From: CBDDLD01 sp965230605
GTDB lineage: Bacteria; Bacteroidota; Bacteroidia; Flavobacteriales; Flavobacteriaceae
Direction of reading: 5' to 3'
Length of the DNA: 56,733 nucleotides
NCBI GenBank assembly: GCA_965230605.1
Contig: CBDDLD010000003.1
Span: 1 to 56,733 of the forward strand
Shown here: one piece after another, positions 26,529 through 34,941 of the stretch
Layout: every line of letters starts with the position of its first letter
Numbering within the stretch: the stretch's first letter is position 1
Translations under genes and position numbers: made by a program
Notes under the pieces: generated by a model
What the model was told of the DNA's origin: nothing
The model's input: the letters and a program-made list of their open reading frames with translations, nothing else
Database searches by the model: none

Positions 26529-27896
26529 ATGAAAGCTTATAAATTATCTTATTATCTGGTAGTGACAGATTTGCTAGATGAGACTTCTGATACACCTAAT
26601 CGGATGGTGTATGCAACCCGTAGCGGAAAGGCATTAATTATAAAAGACAATATTTATCAATTATTGGTAGCTGGAGATTTTGATAAAGTTCCTATGGAAA
26701 TGATGGCTTCTCTATTAGCTAATCATGTGATTGTTCGTAGCAGTGAAGACGAGCTAACTTCTATCTTGGAAGAAAATGAAATTGAAATTGACAATGATGA
26801 TAGTTTGGGGTACACTATTCAACCTGGAGCAAATTGTCAATTGGGTTGTGATTATTGTGGACAAGAACATACTGAGAAAACGATGTCCGAAGAACATCAG
26901 GAAAAAATGCTACGTCGCATTGAATCTATGATAGAACCAAGGCACAAACGCCTTTCTATTACTTGGTATGGAGGAGAACCAATCTTAGCGCTTAAACAAA
27001 TACGTACGTTAACACCTCGTTTGAAAGCAATAGCTCAAAAACATGGTTTGACTTATTTTTCTGATATGATTACTAATGGATTGGGTTTAAAAACTCGTGT
27101 GTTTGAAGAATTGGCAGGAGAATTAGATGTAAGTCATTTCCAAATTACATTAGATGGTACGGCTACGCAACATGATCAGAGACGTATCACTAAAAAAGGT
27201 GGTAATACTTTTGATACAATCGTAAAGAACATAGTAAGAGTTACAGATCATCCTATTTATCAAGAAAAAGGCTGTTCTATTGTTATTCGATGTAATATCA
27301 ACAATGGGAATAAAGAAGATATCAGAAATTTAGTTTGGTATTTGGCCTCTCTTGGTTTGAAGGATAAAATAACATTTGACTTTCAGCCAGTTACTGACTG
27401 GGGAGATAATGCGGCAGCTGAGAATTCAATGTCTAAAGAAGAGTTTGGAGCTTATGAAATTGAGCGGATGATTGAGGTAATTCAATTAGGTTTTACATAC
27501 AATAACTTTATCCCATCACGGAATCACAGCGTTTGTATGGTTGTTGATGAAAAATCCGAAGTATTTGATGCCTATGGAAATATTTATTCTTGCTGGGAAG
27601 TTCCTTATACCCCTGTTTACGAGGGCAGTGATTTCCAATATGGTCATTTAGATAAAGATGCTTCTGAATTTAGAAAGGATCCTATGCGAGATTGGAATAG
27701 CAGTATACCAACCAATGATTCATGGTGCAAAAGTTGTAAGTTCCTACCTGTTTGTGGAGGTGGTTGTCCAAAAAAATGGTTGGAGAAAACACCGGCATGT
27801 CCTTCTTTTAAATTTAACATAGAAGATCGTTTAGTACTAGAGTACTTAACTAATCGTACCAACAATGTTGCTCAATTATTGACAGAGACTGCTTAG
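26529..27896 (+). CDS. radical SAM/SPASM peptide maturase
   Basis: A 455-residue enzyme. The radical SAM cluster motif is C103-x3-C107-x2-C110 (GANCQLGCDYCG), followed by WYGGEPIL (the SAM-binding GGE motif) and QITLDGTATQHDQRR. The C-terminal SPASM domain binds auxiliary Fe-S clusters: YSCWEVP, then WCKSCKFLPVCGGGCPKKW and ACPSF. The first ~90 residues may help recognise the leader peptide. The layout agrees with maturases of double-glycine-leader peptides in Bacteroidota. It should install a radical-derived cross-link in the cores encoded at 23002 and 23397. It lies between the beta-barrel gene and the exporter, all on the same strand with gaps under 30 bp. Confidence 0.92.
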   Translation: MKAYKLSYYLVVTDLLDETSDTPNRMVYATRSGKALIIKDNIYQLLVAGDFDKVPMEMMASLLANHVIVRSSEDELTSILEENEIEIDNDDSLGYTIQPGANCQLGCDYCGQEHTEKTMSEEHQEKMLRRIESMIEPRHKRLSITWYGGEPILALKQIRTLTPRLKAIAQKHGLTYFSDMITNGLGLKTRVFEELAGELDVSHFQITLDGTATQHDQRRITKKGGNTFDTIVKNIVRVTDHPIYQEKGCSIVIRCNINNGNKEDIRNLVWYLASLGLKDKITFDFQPVTDWGDNAAAENSMSKEEFGAYEIERMIEVIQLGFTYNNFIPSRNHSVCMVVDEKSEVFDAYGNIYSCWEVPYTPVYEGSDFQYGHLDKDASEFRKDPMRDWNSSIPTNDSWCKSCKFLPVCGGGCPKKWLEKTPACPSFKFNIEDRLVLEYLTNRTNNVAQLLTETA

Positions 27897-27919
27897 GTGA
27901 GTATAAATTATATATTTCT

Positions 27920-30124
27920 ATGTTTAAATCATTCCCTTTTTATCCTCAATTTGACAATATGGACTGCGGTCCAACTTGCCTTAAGATGATTGCTAGTTTT
28001 TGGGGCAAAGAGTACTCTTTGGGATTTTTAAGAGAAGAATGTTATATAACAAAAGATGGAGTAAGCTTGTTGGGAATCTCTCAAGCTGCTGAAACGATCG
28101 GAATAGAGACTCTTTCTGTTAAGTTAAGTACTAGTACATTGATAAAACAAAACTTTGTACCTACTATATTACATTGGAATGATAATCACTTTGTGGTATT
28201 ATATCAAATAAAAAAAACATGGAAAGGTCAATATATTTTCAAAATTGCTGATCCAAGATATGGACTTATTACATTAAAGCAGTCCATTTTTGAGGAAAAT
28301 TGGATGGGAGAAAAAGAAAAAGCTATTGCTTTGATTTTAAGTCCTACAGATAGTTTTTATGATAAGGAAGATGAAAAGTTGAGACCTAGAAAACAATCAA
28401 TCCAGACATTGTATACCTATTTTAAACGTTATAAGGTAGATATTATACAACTGTTTATAGGTTTACTAGGAGGAAGTCTATTGACACTTGTTTTTCCTTT
28501 TTTAACACAGTTGCTTATTGATAAAGGTGTTGCTTTTAAAAGCCTGAATATTATATTCTTAATATTGTTGGGGCAACTCTTTTTGTTTCTAGGTGCTTCT
28601 TTAATTGAAGTGATTCGTAATTGGATTTTATTGCATATTGGCACAAGAACTAACATCACGATCTTAGCCAATTTTTTAAACAAGTTAACTAGATTGCCTT
28701 TAAGCTTTTTTGACAGTAAGCAAATCGGTGATTTTATGCAACGAATAGAAGATCATAATAGAATTGAGGAGTTTCTAACTTCCCAAAGCTTATTTACATT
28801 CTTTTCTTTGATCAATTTTATTGTCTTTTTAGCTGTTTTAGCTTATTACAATGTATGGATTATTCTAATCTACTTATCATTGACTTTAGTAGCCATATTT
28901 TGGATATTCCTTTTTCATAAACAACGGCGGTTGTTAGATTTTTCTAGTTTTGCTTACCGATCTGAAAATCAAAGCTCTATTTTTGAGTTTCTCAATGGAA
29001 TGCAAGAAATAAAGCTCAATAACTTTGCAGATTATAAGCAGAATCAGTGGGAAGATATACAGGTGAAATTATTTATTAATAATATGGCTATTCTGCGAAT
29101 TGACCAATATCAATTAGTAGGGTATAATTTTATTAATCAATTCAAAAATATCGTAGTTACTTTCATTGCTGCACAGCAAGTTATATTAGGGAATATTTCT
29201 CTAGGAGCTATGTTAAGTATCACTTATATTATTGGTCAGATGAATAGCCCAATTGAACAACTGATTACCTTTTTTAGATCATTACAAGATACACAACTAA
29301 GCCTTGAGCGATTGGATGAAATTCATCAAAAACAGAACGAAGAGCAACCCCATCAGGTAGCGAATTTACCTAAAAACCCTAGTCAACAAGGCATTAAAAT
29401 TACTGATTTGTCTTTTCGTTATGAAGGACCTCAATCACCACCAGTATTGCAAAACTTAAACTTATTTATACCTGAAGGAAATGTTACAGCAATTGTTGGT
29501 GCCAGTGGCAGTGGTAAAACAACTTTGTTAAAGCTACTGCTAAAATTTTACACAACAAATGAAGGGACAATTGAAATTAATGATTGTTCATTAAAAGAGT
29601 TATCTCCCAAGTGGTGGCGTCAGAATTGTGGTGCTGTTTTGCAGGATGGATTTATATTTTCTGATACCATTGCTAGAAATATTGCGACAAACGAATTAGA
29701 AATTGATGATTTGAAGTTAGAGAATGCTATTAAAATGGCAAACCTAGGCAGCTATATAGAAAAACTTCCTTTAGGTGTTTTGACCAAAATTGGTGCTAAC
29801 GCTAGTGGGCTAAGTGGTGGAGAAAAGCAGCGTATTCTAATTGCAAGAGCTATTTATAAAAACCCTAAGTATCTCTTTTTTGATGAAGCAACTAGTGCAT
29901 TAGATGCAGATAATGAAAATGTTATAATGAATAACTTAAATAAATTTTTTCAAAATAAGACGGTTTTTGTTATTGCGCATAGGTTAAGTACTGTCAAAAA
30001 TGCTCAGCAGATTATTGTATTGAACAAAGGAAAAATTGTGGAACAAGGAACACATCAGGATTTGGTGAAACTGGGGGGGCATTATTTACATTTAGTTAAA
30101 AATCAATTAGAACTAGGAAACTAA
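27920..30124 (+). CDS. peptidase-C39 ABC transporter (PCAT) exporting the RiPP
   Basis: A 734-residue protein with three modules. The N-terminal C39 protease has its catalytic Cys16 in DNMDCGPTCLKMIASFWGK, His in DNHFVVLY and Asp in IADPRYG. Transmembrane helices cover ~170-460. The nucleotide-binding domain has Walker A GASGSGKTT, signature LSGGEKQR, Walker B YLFFDEATSALD and H-loop IAHRLS. The protein cuts after the GG of the precursor leaders and exports the core through the inner membrane. All catalytic residues are present. It starts 23 bp after the maturase and is followed 3 bp later by a short membrane protein. Confidence 0.93.
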   Translation: MFKSFPFYPQFDNMDCGPTCLKMIASFWGKEYSLGFLREECYITKDGVSLLGISQAAETIGIETLSVKLSTSTLIKQNFVPTILHWNDNHFVVLYQIKKTWKGQYIFKIADPRYGLITLKQSIFEENWMGEKEKAIALILSPTDSFYDKEDEKLRPRKQSIQTLYTYFKRYKVDIIQLFIGLLGGSLLTLVFPFLTQLLIDKGVAFKSLNIIFLILLGQLFLFLGASLIEVIRNWILLHIGTRTNITILANFLNKLTRLPLSFFDSKQIGDFMQRIEDHNRIEEFLTSQSLFTFFSLINFIVFLAVLAYYNVWIILIYLSLTLVAIFWIFLFHKQRRLLDFSSFAYRSENQSSIFEFLNGMQEIKLNNFADYKQNQWEDIQVKLFINNMAILRIDQYQLVGYNFINQFKNIVVTFIAAQQVILGNISLGAMLSITYIIGQMNSPIEQLITFFRSLQDTQLSLERLDEIHQKQNEEQPHQVANLPKNPSQQGIKITDLSFRYEGPQSPPVLQNLNLFIPEGNVTAIVGASGSGKTTLLKLLLKFYTTNEGTIEINDCSLKELSPKWWRQNCGAVLQDGFIFSDTIARNIATNELEIDDLKLENAIKMANLGSYIEKLPLGVLTKIGANASGLSGGEKQRILIARAIYKNPKYLFFDEATSALDADNENVIMNNLNKFFQNKTVFVIAHRLSTVKNAQQIIVLNKGKIVEQGTHQDLVKLGGHYLHLVKNQLELGN

Positions 30125-30127
30125 GTT

Positions 30128-30565
30128 ATGTCAGAACAAAATGAACGATTGTCAAGTAATATGGATTACAAATTACCTAAACCACATTGGGTTTTGCGTT
30201 ATAGTAGTCTGTTTATTATTGCACTTATATTATTCTTGCTAACTAGTTTATATACCATTCAAATCCCTTCTTTTGTATATGTAGAATTACATCCAATGGC
30301 ATCTAACAACCATTTCAAAGCAACAATACTTGCTTCGGATATTGTATTGGAAAAACATCAAGAAGTAACCCTCGTTTTGGAAAATGGTCATGCTGCTAAA
30401 TTTAATATAAAAGAAATACACTCGTTAGCTGATCAGTTACAATTAGAGTTGGAAGGGGTATTTATTGCAGCTTCTGATCGTTCATTTTTAAATACACAAT
30501 ACATCTCAATTGGAAAAATTCAACAAGAAAGTAAGTCCCTAATTTGGAGTTTGTTTTCTATTTAA
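30128..30565 (+). CDS. short HlyD-like accessory membrane protein
   Basis: A 145-residue protein with one transmembrane segment (~26-46: SLFIIALILFLLTSLYTI) and a ~95-residue periplasmic beta-rich domain (FKATILASDIVLEKHQEVTL, then FNIKEIHSLADQLQLELEGV). Its position right after the C39 transporter (3-bp gap) is where HlyD-type adaptor genes lie, and the topology is similar. It is far shorter than a normal adaptor (about 400 residues) and lacks the coiled-coil hairpin that reaches an outer-membrane channel. It may be a reduced adaptor or an accessory or immunity factor. Confidence 0.6.
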   Translation: MSEQNERLSSNMDYKLPKPHWVLRYSSLFIIALILFLLTSLYTIQIPSFVYVELHPMASNNHFKATILASDIVLEKHQEVTLVLENGHAAKFNIKEIHSLADQLQLELEGVFIAASDRSFLNTQYISIGKIQQESKSLIWSLFSI

Positions 30566-30589
30566 ACTTATAATATAGATATCATAATT

Positions 30590-31609
30590 ATGGAAAAAGT
30601 TTCGTTTTTAGAACAGCTAGATAATTATTTTGAGCAGCAAAATAGACCTAAAAATAAGCTTGTAGAAGGTGGTAATAAGCATGTCTTTGAAGCTTGTATG
30701 GAACATCTAGCTCCCATTTTAACATTTGATGAGAAAATGATATTGACGGATTATCACATTTGTTACAATAAAGCATTTACAAGTGCACTAACTGGAAATC
30801 TTGATGCCTCACAAATGTGGTTAAACAAGGCTGGGCAACTTCCTTTTTTTGAAAAAGATACACTTCAGAAAGTAGTCGAAGTCAATAAATTTCCTGCTGT
30901 TGCTTATCATGTATATCGTGAAGGTAACTATAAAAAAGCTATTGACCTTCTAGTTCGTTCCATTAAGGCTGCTGGTAGTTTAGTAGAAGAAGATGAAATA
31001 GAATATATGATTTGGGGGCAAATGGAGCAATACATCAATATATTTAGAGTTCATTGTGCTAACAAAGACGAAGCAGCCGCGGTTTCATACGCGAAAAGTA
31101 TTTTATTGGCACTAGTACATGCACAACCGACAAAAGGTGTTGTAGAAAATGTATCTCCAAGGTTGCTAAAAAAAGGTGAAATAGATTACATTAGTTATGC
31201 TACAGGGGACATTTTATATCGTTTAATAAAGCTAGAGGGGGTAACAATAAAAAAGATTGTACAAGAGGTATTCCAGCCACTTTGTGCAACAATCAATTGG
31301 TCTAATTGCCCCTTAGGAGGGTATAAAAATGCCATTTTTGTGTTAAAATATTGGGTTGAAAATAATACCGATGCTTTGCAAAAAGAATTCGAGGACTTAC
31401 TTCCTAACATGAGTCGTCAGAATAATTTGCTACAGTTTTATCTATTGGAAGCGATTGTCCCATTGATTAAGAATCAAGTTAATAACTCAGAGATGAAGCA
31501 GGAAATATTAACTTATATACCCAATTACTATATTAATCAACTGAATTTAGATGACACTTTATTAACTCATTATTCACAATTTGAGTTTGAGGTAGCTTCA
31601 AATAACTAA
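30590..31609 (+). CDS. helical cytoplasmic protein of the RiPP cluster, unknown
   Basis: A 339-residue soluble, almost all-helical protein with TPR-like repeats (YNKAFTSALTGNLDASQMWL, then YHVYREGNYKKAIDLLVRSI and YAKSILLALVHAQP). No enzyme motif or signal peptide is seen. It is the last gene of the cluster, 24 bp after the short membrane protein, and is followed by a strong terminator. It could be a chaperone or scaffold for precursor and maturase, or a cytoplasmic immunity protein; the sequence gives no way to choose. Confidence 0.6.
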   Translation: MEKVSFLEQLDNYFEQQNRPKNKLVEGGNKHVFEACMEHLAPILTFDEKMILTDYHICYNKAFTSALTGNLDASQMWLNKAGQLPFFEKDTLQKVVEVNKFPAVAYHVYREGNYKKAIDLLVRSIKAAGSLVEEDEIEYMIWGQMEQYINIFRVHCANKDEAAAVSYAKSILLALVHAQPTKGVVENVSPRLLKKGEIDYISYATGDILYRLIKLEGVTIKKIVQEVFQPLCATINWSNCPLGGYKNAIFVLKYWVENNTDALQKEFEDLLPNMSRQNNLLQFYLLEAIVPLIKNQVNNSEMKQEILTYIPNYYINQLNLDDTLLTHYSQFEFEVASNN

Positions 31610-31692
31610 GTCTAACTTTTAAAATTATAATTATAACAAAGAAAGGAAAGTTTATATTTTTTATTTGCCCGTTAATTAGGGAGTTCTAAAGT

Positions 31693-31732
31693 AAAAAAGC
31701 AGATTAATAGTTAATCTGTTAGCTGCTTTTTT
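31693..31732 (+). terminator. terminator of the RiPP operon
   Basis: A nested hairpin: CAGATTAA/TTAATCTG inside an AAAAAAGCAG/CTGCTTTTTT stem, ending in a six-T run. It is A-rich upstream and T-rich downstream, so it could also stop transcription from the opposite strand. Confidence 0.8.
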
Positions 31733-32042
31733 ATTGAAATATTTACTCCAAAAAACTCAAAGAAAGTCTAAAGTGGCAGACATTTTTATCTAACGGCTTA
31801 GGACGTTTCTAGTTACTGCTATGAAAATCGCTAGAATAAGAGCGAATTTAATCAAGTCGTGTATTTAATGCACTCTATGGGAGTAGTATACCCTTATTTG
31901 AGTGAATTGCTATTTTTTAGTTAAAATGATAATAGGCGAAAAAGCTTCTTAGACCTTTAATATAGAGATTGGTTAATTATTGGTATTCTGAACATTACTC
32001 TGTTTAGAATCATGTTAGCTTGAGATAAAGACCATTTAATAT
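31733..32042. other. gene-free stretch between RiPP operon and resolvase
   Basis: I see no coding frame, RNA gene or clear repeat in these ~310 bases. They separate two convergently transcribed modules. Confidence 0.4.
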
Positions 32043-32639
32043 TTACTTTTTACGTTTGGTAAATCCTTTAATATCTACACCTTGATGCCTAAGGTATTTA
32101 TAGAGTGTTGCTTTGCTAATAGAAAGGTTTTTGCAAATCTCTACTATACTCAATTTTTGATTTTTATAAAGTGCTTCGGCAGCAATAGCTTTGTATTTTG
32201 CTTTTTCGGATAGACCTTTCGGTCTTCCACCTATTCGGCCTCTTGCTCTAGCAGCTTTGAGACCAGCTTGGGTACGTTCACGAATAACATCTCTTTCAAA
32301 TTCTGCCAAACAAGCAAAAATATTGAAGATTAACCTTCCTTGGGAGGTGGTCGTGTCAATTGGGTCATTGATGCTTTGGAGTCCAATGCCTTTTTCATTT
32401 AATTCATGAACGAGCTCAACCAGATGTTTGAGAGATCTTCCCAGTCTGTCCAGTTTCCATATAACTAAAATATCTCCTTTCCGTAATTGAGAAAGAAGTC
32501 GATTTAGTTTTATTCGTTCAGTTTTTGCTCCACTGACTACTTCGTGGAAAATTTGTTCACAGCCTGCCTTTTTTAAAGCATCAATCTGTAAATCTAAAGA
32601 TTGATCTTTCGTACTTACTCTTGCATATCCTATTTTCAT
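32043..32639 (-). CDS. serine recombinase (resolvase/invertase family)
   Basis: A 198-residue enzyme with the full small serine recombinase layout. The nucleophile Ser9 sits in MKIGYARVSTKDQ; the Arg-containing motif is VIWKLDRLGRSLKHL; LAEFERDVIRERTQAGLKAA forms the long E-helix. A C-terminal HTH follows (ARGRIGGRPKG, then LSIVEICKNLSISKATLYKY). Relatives resolve plasmid or transposon co-integrates or invert DNA segments. A perfect inverted repeat directly upstream (32643-32661) is a likely binding site. On this replicon it may act in multimer resolution; no transposase partner is seen. Confidence 0.92.
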   Translation of the reverse strand: MKIGYARVSTKDQSLDLQIDALKKAGCEQIFHEVVSGAKTERIKLNRLLSQLRKGDILVIWKLDRLGRSLKHLVELVHELNEKGIGLQSINDPIDTTTSQGRLIFNIFACLAEFERDVIRERTQAGLKAARARGRIGGRPKGLSEKAKYKAIAAEALYKNQKLSIVEICKNLSISKATLYKYLRHQGVDIKGFTKRKK

Positions 32640-32642
32640 GCT

Positions 32643-32661
32643 ATAAGTTTACAAAACTTAT
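32643..32661. promoter_or_regulatory. inverted repeat ATAAGTTT-ACA-AAACTTAT at the resolvase start
   Basis: Perfect 8-bp arms with a 3-bp spacer lie 3 bp from the resolvase start codon. Resolvases commonly bind a res site overlapping their own promoter, so this may be both crossover subsite and operator. Confidence 0.5.
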
Positions 32662-32999
32662 GTAAAAGAATCAAATTAAACTTAGATTAGATAGACCAGT
32701 TTTTTGAACATCGCTATGAGGCAATTTTGAGCTTCTCTGATCTTTGGGCTGAGTTTATTAAAACGGTCGTTTTTTTGAACTTTAATAAAGTAAAAGGGTA
32801 CGCCAATTTCTAAATGAGATTTTGATTGATATAACCACTTTGTTTACTTGTGGATAGGGTAGGAGTTAAGTAAGGGCAAAATATAATGAGCTTAATGCCA
32901 AAAAGTCTCAAAATTTGACAAAATGGCTTCTTAAAAAAAAAGGAATGATACATGATTAATTAACAAAACATTAAGTATTATTAATTAAATTATTGTTTT
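32662..32999. other. leader of the Argonaute operon, with a possible transposase scrap
   Basis: Most of this stretch is non-coding. The frame FFEHRYEAILSFSDLWAEFI (~32703-32762) reads protein-like and runs ~37 codons to a stop, but it lacks a start and may be the tail of a lost transposase; I cannot name a family. The last ~60 bases are very AT-rich and probably contain the operon promoter. Confidence 0.3.
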
Positions 33000-33764
33000 A
33001 TGGTGAATGCTGTGCAAGAGTTGAAAAATTTTAATGAATTTCTAAACTTAGTAAAATCTAGTTCTATTGTTGTTGTTAAAGTTAAATCTGAAACATCTTC
33101 AAACTTTAACTCATTTCTTAAAACGAGCCTTATAGGTAGTTACCAAAGTCAAGTAAAGTGCGCAACAATTGATGATGAGAATTTAGAGAGAGACGCATCA
33201 TCAGTATCTGATGTAATACAAGATTGGTTAAAAACCCTTGGCTTGAAAAAATATAAAACTCTCTTTTCTGGTTATTACTTATTTGTTGATAATGTGATAA
33301 AAGGGTATCATCCTGTTTCTCTAGATTTAAATGTTTTGCATAACATTGATTATGATGCTGTAGAAGGCAAATTTGTTTTAACAGGTGCATTCTTTGGTTT
33401 GCTTCATAGTCTTTTTGCTAAAGATTTGGAAGCTGGATTTAATACATTTTTTGGTATTGCTGAATTTCCAGAAGCTGTGAAAATTTTTGAGTTTTTTAAA
33501 GAAAGAATAATTGGAAAATCAAACTCAAGGGCAGGATATAACCAACAACAAAAGAAAAAGCAACAAAACGTAGTCAAAACAGAATTAGAGAATGCTTACC
33601 TTATACTAGGTGTAAATCAGAACGCTACTATTAAAGAGATTAAAAAAGCTAGGAATAAAATTATGTTGGAATTTCACCCTGATAAAACATCAGATGAGAA
33701 TACAAAATATGTGGCAACTGTTAATAGTGCTTTTGATTTGATAATGAAGTCAAGAAAGAAATAA
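33000..33764 (+). CDS. J-domain protein with possible thioredoxin-like N-terminus
   Basis: A 254-residue protein. The C-terminal ~65 residues are a J domain (ENAYLILGVNQNATIKEIKK, then ARNKIMLEFHPDKTSDENTK) with the diagnostic HPD at 226-228, which stimulates Hsp70 (DnaK). The position is unusual, since J domains are mostly N-terminal. The first ~110 residues (SIVVVKVKSETSSNFNSFLK, then YYLFVDNVIKGYHPVSLDL) have a thioredoxin-like strand pattern but no CxxC. A flexible Gln/Lys linker (~178-190) joins the two. As the first gene of the Argonaute operon it may recruit DnaK to assemble or disassemble the other components. Start ATG 33000 follows an AT-rich leader. Confidence 0.75.
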   Translation: MVNAVQELKNFNEFLNLVKSSSIVVVKVKSETSSNFNSFLKTSLIGSYQSQVKCATIDDENLERDASSVSDVIQDWLKTLGLKKYKTLFSGYYLFVDNVIKGYHPVSLDLNVLHNIDYDAVEGKFVLTGAFFGLLHSLFAKDLEAGFNTFFGIAEFPEAVKIFEFFKERIIGKSNSRAGYNQQQKKKQQNVVKTELENAYLILGVNQNATIKEIKKARNKIMLEFHPDKTSDENTKYVATVNSAFDLIMKSRKK

Positions 33765-33829
33765 AATTTGCAATCTTTATTTAGATAGCAAAGGGATAAT
33801 AAGTATTGTATAATTATAAGTTTGAACCC

Positions 33830-34909
33830 ATGACAATTAGTTTAGGTAATCTTGAAGAGTATTTTTTGTTTTATTTGAGACAAGCAGATTTACTTTCACC
33901 AAAGAGAGAAAAAGCATTAGCTATTTTAAACCACTCATTTCCTACTCAATTGAAAGCTAATGAAAGTTGTTTTAATCAACTAATAATAGACATTGATAGT
34001 AATCCTCAAATTATAGTCAACCTTGTGTTAGACTCTACTATTAATTTAAAACATATAACCACTTATTTAACCAATTTTAAGTTATTGAATGAAGCTCCTA
34101 AAACATATTTAGAACATATTAAAACTATTGCTCTGTTTTATGAAATTTCTGGAGTTTTTAAATTGGCAGCATATCTATTATCAAAAGGACGAATACCAGA
34201 AGCAGGTTTAAATAACCCAAAAGCTATTTTTAAGAGTTTTAAAATATTAGGAATTGAACTTGATGTGGATAAAATTAGGAAGATAAGAAATGCTTCAAGT
34301 CATAAATATCATTTCCAAGGTAAATGGTTGATTGATAAAGAAGGAAACAATGTAGCTCAACTACATGAAATTCAAGAACTTTATAGGCAACTTATTTCTA
34401 TTAAGAATTGGTGGTGGTCATTTTTAGTACAAAATATTCTTAATATACCTAAATTTGCAATAGCAAGTATAAATTTTGCTTACTATGAAATTCACGAGAA
34501 TAAAGATACCTATATGCAAGGTTATCAAGGATTAAAGATTTTTGCTCCACATCTTTTTTATCAGAAAACGCAAACTAAACCACCACCTCCAAAACCTAAA
34601 AATAAGTGGGAACGATTCATAACTAAGATTAAGAATAAAATTAGTGAATCTTTAACTCTTTCAACTACAGTTCAGCTACAACTATCCAAAAATCAACAAA
34701 ATGCACCACAGATTTTCAATGCAAATCTTAGTGAGATTGAAACTCGTTTTAAGGAACAATTAGAACATTTACGTAATGATTTGAAGCATATGGGAGACAA
34801 TTTGACAAAAGATAGGGATAAAGAAAACCTTCAACGAACAATCAATTGGTTAATAACTAAAGAGCCTATTTGGTTATTGAAGATAAAATCTCAGAGAGTT
34901 ACTTTTTGA
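33830..34909 (+). CDS. protein with HEPN-type RNxxxH motif, Argonaute-associated
   Basis: A 359-residue protein from ATG 33830; a TTG at 33806 would add eight unlikely residues. The N-terminal two-thirds is helical. The segment VDKIRKIRNASSHKYHF contains R-N-A-S-S-H (Arg ~153, His ~158), matching the R-x4-H RNase signature of HEPN domains, which cleave tRNA or mRNA in many toxin and defence systems. A basic linker KPPPPKPKNKWERF (~255) leads to a helical tail with a coiled-coil look (ETRFKEQLEHLRNDLKHMGD). Gaps to its neighbours are 65 and 32 bp. The HEPN call rests on this motif and helical content, so it is moderate. Confidence 0.6.
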   Translation: MTISLGNLEEYFLFYLRQADLLSPKREKALAILNHSFPTQLKANESCFNQLIIDIDSNPQIIVNLVLDSTINLKHITTYLTNFKLLNEAPKTYLEHIKTIALFYEISGVFKLAAYLLSKGRIPEAGLNNPKAIFKSFKILGIELDVDKIRKIRNASSHKYHFQGKWLIDKEGNNVAQLHEIQELYRQLISIKNWWWSFLVQNILNIPKFAIASINFAYYEIHENKDTYMQGYQGLKIFAPHLFYQKTQTKPPPPKPKNKWERFITKIKNKISESLTLSTTVQLQLSKNQQNAPQIFNANLSEIETRFKEQLEHLRNDLKHMGDNLTKDRDKENLQRTINWLITKEPIWLLKIKSQRVTF

Positions 34910-34941
34910 GGAAAAAAAACTACTAATAAACCTAAACTAAG

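Noticed and set aside
32703..32812. Transposase C-terminal fragment
   Set aside because: The ~37-codon frame looks protein-like but has no catalytic residue or terminal repeats by which to assign a family.
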